This document shows positions 9,739 through 21,700 of a stretch of 64,000 nucleotides of DNA, in pieces (the first letter of the stretch is position 1; the number at the start of each line of letters is the position of its first letter). The translations under genes were made by a program, and so were the position numbers. The stretch comes from Arion vulgaris (Eukaryota > Mollusca > Gastropoda > Stylommatophora > Arionidae): positions 63,768,590 through 63,832,589 of the forward strand of contig CM036759.1 of assembly GCA_020796225.1 (NCBI GenBank), in the 5' to 3' direction. Below the pieces are notes generated by a model. That model did not search any database. It was not told where the DNA came from and was given only the letters and a program-made list of their open reading frames with translations.

Positions 9739-12700
9739 GTAATTTCAAATTGATTATACGAAGGAAACATACATTTTTTTTTTTGGTTAACTATACGTAT
9801 TTCAATCACACATATGGCTATGTTAGTATAATAAACATTTAGTCCATTCTTTAAAAAACGCTTATTTGAGACATAAATAACCTAATAACTTAAAAACTTA
9901 AACTGCTATGCTAATAATAATATAATTTTAATATAAAGAATAAAAGATATTAGATATATTAATTCATATATGATATTAAATACATATAAATGATAATATA
10001 ATAATAAATTGTAATATATTCCTCTCTTGCTGTGCTCTCCTACCCAGTTTTTATGTTACATACTAAGTTACTCATAGGGCCTGCAAGTTTTTCCATTATA
10101 GTAAGTTCTGACTAACTAACTCACTAACTAACTCTGAGTAACTGTAAGTTGTAACCAGAACCACTCTGTCCAGGGCAACTCGCTCAATCTCTTCCATGGA
10201 ATTGAGTCTGATATTTCTTGCCTCTCAGCAAGTTAATAAGTTAATAAATAACTAATGAATAAATTATTATAATATATTTAATATTTACATAATAATATTG
10301 CATATAAATTAAATTAATATTATAAATAATAATTCATCGTATATATTTAATATTATGTCTAATTTGATATTGATCAATTGAATTGAATGAATGTTATGTT
10401 CAGAACCACACTCTCAAGTCAGTAAACTAACTCATCATATCATAGTAACTTACTCTTAGTAACTGTCACACAGTCACAGTCACACAAGCAATGTTACCTA
10501 TACTTATAGTATACAATAATGTGAATTTCATGTGATTTTCATTGGCACAGGAACGGAGCAATTATGGGGTGACCCGTTGCAGTGAAGTTGGAACCGTATT
10601 ATGAACTATGAACTTATAGTATACAATCCTATAAATTCATAGAAACTATATTATAATTAATAAGTTTTACTCAAGTACTCAGCTGTGCGACGGCGACGGT
10701 GGCAACAAAGTGAACGTTAACTTGAAAATAAAAAGTAGTTAATCAAACTCAGAGTTAATCATAATCAGTTAATGATTAATGGTATAAAATCAATTAATCA
10801 TCATCATTTAACAAGTAAAAACACCTATAATTTATTATAATTATATACAGAGTGATATTTATACGGAGATGTTTGTGAATAACGTTCTGAGTTATTCACA
10901 GACGACTGTTTAACTCTGAACGTTATTCACAGATGTCTGTGAATTATACGGAGTCGTCTGATTCGGTTTGCTGACGGTTTTCTTTTTTTCCCGATCCAGA
11001 AGCACTTGAGCTTTCAGCTCTTGGGCTCGGTGCCATGGATATTGCAACCATTCAGCTTGGCGCCACGAACACCATAAATCTGGGAAACCTGTGACTTTTC
11101 TGCCAGTCCGCAGAATTGAACCGCACTCACAGGGAGCTTGTCACCCATTATCCAACGCGCTGGTTAAGAACAGTCGATTGGTCACGTAACATTTTTTTTT
11201 ATGGAATAATTATACGGAGACGTCTGTGAATAACACTCAGAGTTATTCACAGTCGACTGTGAATAACGCCTCCCAATTATATATATAGATTCTCCCTAAA
11301 TGATACCGTCATTTCTGATTTAATTTGTAGGCAAATATTTTAGGAATTTAACTTTTACTTTTGGTTGTTAATAATGTTTGTATGATTCATTGTTGATTGT
11401 TTGTGGATTATGATTGATGGTTTTTGTTACAATATGTAACTTACATACTATACATACAGTAGTCCAGATACACTCTGCGACTGTCTCTATATTAATAGGA
11501 TGCTATGACTCCGATGAGGCATGTTGGGAAACAGTGTTAGGCCAGTATTTTTTTCATTGACCATTGATTGCACAGGTGAGGATGGGAGATGCCAACACCA
11601 TGCCGGCCACCTTTACTTCCCATTGCTTTTCTGGTACCAAGCTGAGGCTGAATATAGAAGTAGTATTCTGGGAGTGTTATACAGCAGTGAGAGCTGGAAA
11701 CATTTCAGAATAAATGTTTATGAAGAATCCTGCAAATATCCTGACCAAATACAATAGCAAATGATCTTTTAAAATGAACAAACTGTGCTTCCTTGAGACC
11801 ATCATTAAAGGGCGAAGATGGAAGTCGATATGTCATGTATTCCAGTAGGAACATTGGCTAGAACAGCTATCTGATGGCCAGACGATGGGAATAGTAGGCC
11901 TGGATGTTCAAAGGAAACATGGAGAAAGACAGGAATGAGAATTGAAAGATAGTGGCCTGACATGGGACACAATTGGTAGAAAGGCGGCCGAACAGCAACA
12001 ATGGAAATCTCTTGTAAAAGCTTTATGGGACATGTAGAGGATCTAGATAGTTGAAGCTTGGTCAACTTGAGAGCTGTTACGGATCAAAAAAATTGTACTC
12101 CCACTTTGAAATGGAACTCGGACCATGTGTCTAAGGAGCGAGTGCACTAACCACTATGCTGCTGCAGCTCTCTTCTAAAATTTCACTTTGTTTATTCTGA
12201 TTGTGTATTTTTATTTCCACAGAAGATGATAAATTGTTGAGCTTTGAGAAATTGGACAGATCATCTCCTGATTTATGGCCTGAAAAGAGTAAGAAAGTGT
12301 TCTAGTATTGATTATCATTTCATTATTGATGTAATTGATCATATAGTTTGTGATCTGATTTGTTGCAACTTATTTGACACATTTCCTTCTGCATACACCC
12401 ACTATAAATTCAGGTGTAGTCACTGCCCCTGGTATGGCACTTCTGACTGCTTTTTGCATGAAGGTTTGCTTTCCTTATCAGTGTCATTTATACATTTTGA
12501 TTCACCTCCTTGTGATGTTTCCTGGAAAAAGACATCTAGTAAGCAAAGATTGGCAGTGTTATCTCTGATGAAGTGAAGCCTGCTGAGAACCTAACTTGTC
12601 TGCTAGAGGGAATGAGCCCTTTTATTGCAAACCCATTTTGAAATTGCAAGATGGCAATATTGTCTCTGAAGTAGAAGACTACCCAACTGATATTACACAT

Positions 12701-15700
12701 CCCGTCACATTGAGTCTGTCTAATCATCTGGAACTTACTATTAAAACAGTTCTTCTGACTTCTTATTTATTCCTATCTGTTACTCATGGAGCATATGGCC
12801 TCAGCTGTTGTTTGTCATTTTTCCTGATCTCATACTGCTTTCTATATGACTTCCCAGAATAGTCCAGCATTCTTCAGTTCCTCCAGAAGACTCTGGTTCT
12901 GTTCAGAACATCACCTTTTCCATTGCCTTGTGGGTTCCACTCAAATGCTTGTAAAAACAGTTCTAGTTATATTCAAGTGAAGAAAATACCCTTCAAGGAA
13001 TCAGTCGCAAGTGCAAACTCTACTGAAGTGCAAACTCTACTGAATTGCAAACTCTGCTGAATTGTAAACAACAATCTATTTTGTGATAAAAAGTAGGAAC
13101 GTGTTTTGCTACAAATAGTAAATACATATTTCGCTACTGTCTTTCTGTACTCTAATCATGTTTTGCATCACAGCATCAGGATAAAACATTTCTAGAACAG
13201 ATTTTTGTGTGTGCTTCATAAATAATGTTTTTCACCGCCTTTGTTATCTTCGATGTCCACATTTTGCAGGGACAGCTTTTTGCTGTGTATATTATGTTAC
13301 ATATAGTTGAAACATGTATTTTGTTGCAAATATTTGAAAGATTTGTTTTGTTACAAATAGTTAAAACATATATAATGTTTTAAAATTTTCCAGAATTGCT
13401 TTTGCCAATCTAATCAATATTTGGAGATTTCTTACTTCCAACACAAAAACCAATTGAAGAATATATGAGACCTGCATAGACTCACTACTTTTGTATGAAC
13501 CTGAATGCAGGAGACCAAAAGAAAATAAAACATCTAGACCAGCTTTGTCCAACATTTTTATATATTGGGTCACATTTAACTAGTGACTGCAGAGGTGTAG
13601 GCGCTGTGTGACAGTTGCGGTAATAATACTTTATACTACTAATAACAAATTATAATAATAAAGGGATATTAATAGTAACATTGCCTCTGAAGGCGGAGTT
13701 GGGCTCACCAGAAATACAAGGGACACTGCTGATAAGGAAAGCAATCCTTCATCACCAAAAATCAGACTACACCAGAATTCATAGAGGGCAAATGAAAAAT
13801 GACAATATTGACACTTATTAACATTCCCAATGTTATTTTATTTTCATAGTTCCTGGTGTCACAGAATATGAGGTTGGCAGAAGTGTAAGTTGACTTGATT
13901 TTATATTTTATTAATACAAGCTTTCTCCACTTTTCATTGTTACACTTTGTTGATACTTTTCAATTCTAACCAGAATTGATATCTGAGACATGGTCAATGG
14001 GGGTACATATGTCAGGGTCAGTCGCAGTATCGTGTAGTCAGGCGACATGGACAAAGACAGGTATATACAGTATTACTTAAGCAAGGAATAATAAAGGATT
14101 TAATAAGAAAAATCACAACAATTGACGTTTCAGCTGTAGTCCTTTATCCAACAAAAAAAAATAAAAACACGGAATATTAAATTAACTAAAACATAGATCT
14201 AAATAAGAAGGATGCCAAGAGATCACAACCAACCACCAATAACAGCATACAATAAAAAAGATCAGATACTAGAGCCAAGAGAAGACCAAGAAAATGATGG
14301 ATATACAATATCAAGACCACACTAAATACACAAAGATATAACACAACAAGGGCGACTCATCTGGCCCTGGAACGCAAATTAAAACTCCTACCCCTACGCT
14401 CAACGGCAGGACTGAACAACCAATTCCATCATCCCCCAGGGAATAGACAAGAGATCGATACAACATACAGACCTGCTTCCTAGCACGTTGTTTGAATACT
14501 TGACAACTGCCCATTTACCACAGCATCCCCATGGTTTCTTCCCGATCTGATCTGATCCAGTCTGACCACCTCAGATTTGTAGATTCCTGTACATTGCCCT
14601 ATCCTGTTATGTTATGTTATGCGATCAACGTCATGGCACATTGGGCATTCCCATTCATGCTCTGTCCTCTGTTGCAGCAGCCATCCCAAAGTCCATTTGC
14701 TCACAGTACCCATGAGAAGTTGATTACTATATCTTCTCTCTACCACGAAGACGACACTGTCTGGCATGTCCAAACTTAACTCCTAATTCTCGAACTCATT
14801 CCAGTGTCTGAGACCCGCCTATGTCACACAATTGAGAGCGTACTGCATTGATGATATCGACTCTGTCCATACTTCTGCCCACTTAAGTCGGGGCATTGTT
14901 TGCCAGAGAGTCAGTACGCTCGTTAACCCGCACTTCAGCATGTCCAGCAGATCTGGTGCCACGTTTGACAGCCATCGGTGTGGATAATGATATCACCTGG
15001 ATGGGAGTGCTGATCCACGAGTGCAAGAATTTCTGCATTGATGTCGCCGGGGCCCGCTTCTTACAGCGGCGTCCATGTACTGACAACCCTATCCTGTAGT
15101 CATAAGGTTGACGAGCTCAAGTAAAAATTCAATTATAGAGTTTGGATCGTATTAGAATGTTTAAAGTATGAAAATGTCCCAAAGCCTTTACGGACGGTTA
15201 TGTGCAAAGTGCCGTCACTTCACATAAAGTATACGAAAGGTGGGTGAGCCAGTTCCTTTCCTTACATGTGGAATAGTATTATCGATATAAGGGAAGACTG
15301 CAGTATCAGGTGGATTACGTGTGGAACATCAGTTGTGTGAATTTGACATGCAACCTCTTTTTTTCCAGATTCGAAAAAAGGCTCTATGTATTTAAAGTGT
15401 ACTCATTATGGGGCCTCGATAGGGTCCCTCAATGTTGTTCATTATGGTTATGGGGTCTCACTAGAGTCCCTCAATGTTGTTCATTATGGTTATGGGGTCT
15501 CACTAGAGTCCCTCAATGTTGTTCATTATTGTTATGGGGTCTCACTAGAGTCCCTCAATGTTGTTCATTATGGTTATGGGGTCTCACTAGAGTCCCTCAA
15601 TGTTGTTCATTATGGTTATGGGGTCTCACTAGAGTCCCTCAATGTTGTTCATTATTGTTATGGGGCCTTGTCAGAGTCCATCAATGTAATTTTATCACTG

Positions 15701-18700
15701 CCTCTTCATATCAAGTTCTTTTCCTCATAATATGTATCATTTTACTTATCATCTGATCCCAGTGAAAGATATAACTGTTAGTTATCACAAAATGTTAGAT
15801 ATCTTTTTTCACTTCAGCATTCCTAACAGAATATAGACTTGTTCCCTCAAGTCAGTTTTTAATTGTGGTTTATGTAACAAAGTTATTTTTTATAGATTTG
15901 AGTTGTTAGCCCTGATGATGGTAATGATGGGATAACCTGGTCTAGTACGGTACAAATTTGCACAAATGGGTTACTAATAAACTTTTATGGTCATAAAACT
16001 TGACTTGAAATTGTGGAGTTTTAAGATCTTAAGGGGGGATTCGGTAGTAAAGGGATCATGAAGCTATTTTCGTTGTTTTCACATTAATGTAAAATTTGTA
16101 TAACCATTTTGAAAGATTATGACTTAGAATAGTAGAAAAATTTAGTAAATAAAATTTCAAAGCGTTGCTATGGAAACAATACAAAATGGCCACCAAAAAC
16201 AAAATTTATAATCCCTAAGGTTCTGAATCTAATGAATGTAAATGAATTCTGTTTTCACTCAAAGGTGCGCAATTGTAATATCTAAAATATTACACATGAT
16301 TTTAAGGATATATTAAACATTTAATTTTAAAAATAAATTTTTAGGTACAAATTTCCTCAAAATTCTGTCAAAAATAGCTGTTATTGGGGGGTGTGTTTAC
16401 CCAAAAAATTCATAAATAATTTAATATATCCTAAAAGCATGTGTAATTTTTAGATATTACAATTGCTCACCTTAGAGTGAAAACAAAATTCATTTATATT
16501 CATTACTTTCAGAGCCTTAGGAATTAAAAATTTTGTGTTTGGCAGCCATTTTTTATTGTTTCCATGACAACATGTTGACATATTTTTGAAAACTAAACTT
16601 TTTCTACTCTTTTAAGTCATATCTCAAAATTATAATACAAATTCTACATTAATATGAAAGCAACGAAAAAGTTTCAAGACCAGAATCCCCCTTAAGATGT
16701 CTGTAAATCCATCTTTTTCTTGGTCTGCCCCTTCCTCTTGATTTCCATTTTCAGGTTGTACTCTTGCAACTGATGAAGTCGGGTTCATTCTCACCAAGTG
16801 GCCAAACCATTTGAGTCTCTGTTTTTCAATGAATCTAACATGTTGTTCCGACTGTTCTTCTAATTTCTTCCATTTCTTATATGGTCTCTTGTTTTATTTA
16901 CACCTTTGAATATGTATATATGACATAAAAGTTTTTTTAGTAATTGATCATACGTCATGGTCAGCATGAAAAAACAAAAGTAAGACTTCTAAGAACATGC
17001 ATATTCCCTGTGGCAACATATTGGTGTGAATTGTGGACCATAACACAAACATTAAAGAACAAAATTGAAGCTTTTGAAACAATGTGTTACAGAAAAGTTC
17101 TTAGAAAATCCTGGACAGAGAAGAGAAAAAACAAAGACATCCTACAAGACCTGCATATGGAGGAACATTAGCTTATAAATAACACCATGTCCAGGAAGAT
17201 GAAATATTTTGGCTACTTTAAACGTCACATTTTTTTTTGAGAGAACGGTAATGGAAGACATTGTTCCTGGAGTACAAGGTAGGGGATAACCAAGACAAAG
17301 GTGCCAGCAGGACATCAAAGAAACGTTGAACATGCCGCCGGAAGAGGCAGGAGAACTTGCTAGAGACACAAGAGTTTTTCAGGCGGGCTGTGATTAAAGA
17401 GACGTTCCGCAAGGAACATGCTACTACTTACTTGATCATACATCTGTTTTTGTAAATAATTGTCATAATTTTATTTTCAACAGGTCAAGACTGCGGGTAC
17501 ACCAAGATGGCTTGCAGACTTAGAGAAGGATGATATCAACTTATTACAAGGTTCATTCTTCTTGTTGTTAATTATGGAATCATATGAGGATGGGTGTTAA
17601 GACATTTGTTGATGGAGATATTGGTAGTGCTCTCTAGCAAATGTCATTACTTCAGTTTTGTCGATGTTTATTCTCATATAGTATTCATTGCATGTTAACT
17701 GAATCTGTTAATGTGTTGCTGTAGCTCTTTCTCTGTTGTTGTTATGACTGCCTGATCATCAGCAAAAAGAAATTCGTTTAAAAGTTTCCAAAGGTTGTTT
17801 CCTTCACTGATGTTAGCTATTTTACAGATTTGATCGATATATGTGATGATCTGGGTTGTGCGTCTGCAAACTGTGCCTCCCGCTTTGAAAATAACCGGAC
17901 GGGCGAGCCAGTCAGCGAACGCGTTCCCAGTGTCGATAACCAATTGCGTGCATAGTCTCTAACGGCTGCGCGTGCCTCCTCGCTTTTCACGCGAACGAGG
18001 CTCCCAGCGAATAAGGGACAAGGTAGCGTCTGCTATTAAGACTAGCTCGCTGCCGCCGGTCTTATTGGTGGTGTGTGTGTCCGTATATCGGAGTTTCTCG
18101 GTCGCGATGTGATGCAGTCAGTCTAAAATTTTAAACGCTCGACGGTGGTCTCGTTAAAGGCCCGGCTCTCGCAACGAGCTTGTGGGTCCGCAGGTAGTAA
18201 CATGGTGTCGTTTTTTTGCTTGGCGAGGCGCAAGTCTTGCCGGCAAAACTGTGGGAAGCGAGCGCTCGGTCGCTTCGCTTCAATTCGCATTTTCGCCGGG
18301 ACGCCGGATCCGCTCTGCACAGAGCGCTGTCTCCCTACCCGAGCATTGTCGGTCCGGTCTCGTCCATGACAGCTATCTGGTTGATCCTGCCAGTAGTCAT
18401 ATGCTTGTCTCAAAGATTAAGCCATGCATGTCTAAGTTCACACTGTCTCACGGTGAAACCGCGAATGGCTCATTAAATCAGTCGAGGTTCAATTCAAAAG
18501 GCTCATGAGGTCATGGTGGTAACATGAGCCAGGGTTAGCGAGGGGCGCGCTAACCAAGACCCTGCCCCTAACCTCCACGCGGTGACCCTGGAAACAGACT
18601 CTGGTTCTGGTCTGGCTAAGAGGGGCAGGGATCGGGAGAGGAAACTACTGGTAGTGGTAGCAGTGCAATTACGGAAATATGATAAAGATACATACAAATA

Positions 18701-21700
18701 AAAAGCACAATTCTCCTGACCGATGTCCAACAAGATATTGCCCAAGTCCCTGAACGCAAAGAAACAGCAACGAAACGTCTCAGACATGGATGAGAGGTGC
18801 ATCCAGTGACCAAAGTATGCCCACGTAGGGCGAAGCTCGAAGCCCTGAGGAAGGGGCAAACATTGCCAGCCCGTCGGCAAGAATAAACAATGCAGGACCG
18901 TAACGAATGAAAGTCTACCCTCGTGTTGGTGCGAGAGAAGATTGCAGCTGACCCCGCATTGGTAGCCTGGTGCAGATACATGTACTGGGCAAGGTTTGCC
19001 GAGCGCAAAAGAACAAGTTGCGTTTAGTGCATAACGAAACTACCCGCCCTGGGAAAACCGTGCAAGGTACTGTGCGATTAAAATTAACATCCCCGGAAGA
19101 ACTGAGGTTGGTGAAGCCTAACGGAACTGCCAGCCTTGGGGCAACTGGGCAAGGTTCGATTGCAGTCGTAACTAACATCCCCGGAATAACTGGGGCGGGT
19201 GATGGCGGCGAGCGCAAAATCCTCAGTTACGCTTATAGTGCCCACTGAAACGACCCTCTACATTGTTTGTACTCGGTCCCATGCCAGTGCTTTCGAGGTA
19301 AATTGCAAATTGCCACGTACCGATACGCGTCTAGAAAAGGCTGAGAATGTTCCTTCCCGGATCAAACTCAAAAATGTACGGTAAAGCAAGGCCGACAATG
19401 TACGGATCAAACAGGAAGCCCGGGTCCTGAACATTGGCGAAGGCCGATACTTTACACGGTGTTTTATACGAGTAAGACGCCGTCCGAGGACAAGCTGACA
19501 AGCCCGAGAAATATTTCTCAGTCAGAACGGGTAAAGCAGCGTAACTCACTGTCTTGGCGTAGATCACAAAGCCCAAATATACGGCAAAGTTGATCGAAAA
19601 GGCGTAGATCCGAAAGGATCGTTCTAGGGAAGTTCACCCTAGTAAATCAAAAGCTGGCAGAAAACGGACGGGCGGGCCTAGTCACCATGGGCGCACAATC
19701 GTCCCGACGTAGATCACTCCGTTTTTGCCAGTGGACCAATTATACATCACAATAAGAATGATCAAATTGGCCGTGAAGAATGTTAGCAGAAGAAGAAGAA
19801 GAAGATATATGTGATGAACAGCAGCATGATAGTACTCCTTGTCTTACTATATAATAGATTGTTAGGCTGTGATAATCTGTATGGTTGTATTGTGACCAAC
19901 TATACGTGTTATGTGTGCTATATTAGGATCAGCTATACGTATATGTTATATGTTTAGTTACACAGATTTCTCACCTGGTTACAAGTGCTGTATATTACTA
20001 TTTAATGTTGATCTGTGACCAATTGTGTTTGCTGTAATATATTTATAGTTACACATACCTGGGGCCGGTTATGTGGGGCTGTATTATATACATAGTCGCC
20101 GAGTGGTTACCGGGCCCAAATTTGGGGTGTAAAGAATAGAACCACTGTTACCTGCCATGCATGTCGTAAGAGGCGACTAAGGAGGTTTGGCTGAAATCGG
20201 ATGCACATGTCCTAAGCGTGTAGAAGTTTATGTGTTTAGGGGCCTGCCAAACCAATGTGCAACGTATACACGTTCTTGGCAAAGATCAAACATATCACAA
20301 AGAATGATTAAAATTGGTCGAAAAGAACGAACGCAAAGAAGAAGAAGAAGAAATATATGTAGTGTTGCTTCGATATATACACCGCATGCTGGTGCAAGAT
20401 TGCCAAATGTGGCGCTGTAGCAGCAGGATAGCTCAACCAGCATACTGTTGGGACACAGAGAAAGTGAGCTTCGTGAAAAGACAAAACACACAACACCCAC
20501 ATGTCTAGCCTCGATCATGTATGCCCCACCTGTGGTAGGGGATGTGTTAGAGGATTGCACTTTTTAGTCACCTCCGCACACACCAGAGAGGTGCAGTGAC
20601 ACACTTCAGAGTGTGTTTTCATCATTTGCGATGGACGGTATTAACATGTAGTTATACCGATCTGGTCCGTTGTGTGTACTGTATTATATACGTAGTTACA
20701 TATACCTGTGTTACATATCTAGTCAAGTGGCTCTGTGACCGGTTATGTTTAGTTATACAAATTGTTTGTTATATTGTGCTAATGTTTGATCTGTCTTTTT
20801 TGCTTTAGAATTTGGCAGTCTGACCTTGTCCCAATTGATGGAAAAAGTACGAGGGTTACAAAATTTAGCATACCAACTCGGTTTAGAAGAAGGTAAGACA
20901 ACATACAGAATGGTCATCTTCATCATGTTAAGCAGTTCAAAGTCTGGCGCTAATGTCATCTGTTCCTATCTCTTCACTATATCCATCATCATCATTGTTA
21001 GATTAGCTAGTTTGAAGCTTGGTTATTGGTTATGGGTTACTGAACTGACATCACAGCACTCCGGGCAGACCCATAGGTGCTCAGTCTCAATTAACCGATG
21101 TCAAAGGGTATGCATACTGACGATCCCTGTATCTAGCTGGTTAAACACACTCCTCTCTCTGTCTCTCAATCATCTATCTCTCCTTATACAACATATTATT
21201 CCAAACTCCCTAAATCACTGGATTTATTCAACGTCAATTGTGGTGTCCTTATCCAACAGTAGGTCGACAAGAGATCAAAGAACTTTTCCCTTATCCATCC
21301 TAAACTCCCCAACTTTCAATGCAATCCTGTCTGTTCTCTCATTGCATTAACACCTGCATGCCCAGGACAGTAGGTCCATGAGTCTCTGGAGGTTGGACAA
21401 TCTCTATGTATGGGCATATTTACATATGGACAACTACATAGAAACACAGACCAAGTAATTTCATATGGCCATTGAGTCATTCATATGTGTCGATTCCTGC
21501 CGCAAATAATGGCTGACACATTCCGTTTCTGAGGACATTTTTTTAAATAGTTTGTTCTCTAGGTAGTTGCAGTCCCTGCTGATGAGATCTGTCGTCCCAG
21601 GTTTGTCTGGAGTTGTCCTACTCTAGGTAACTTCAGCCTTCTGTCGCTGGGCTCACCAACCCAGACTTTTATGCAGGGTGTGCTCCCTGGACACTATAGT

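Noticed and set aside
18374..18490. Functional 18S rRNA gene
   Set aside because: Only the first 117 bp are present and they end in a retroposon.
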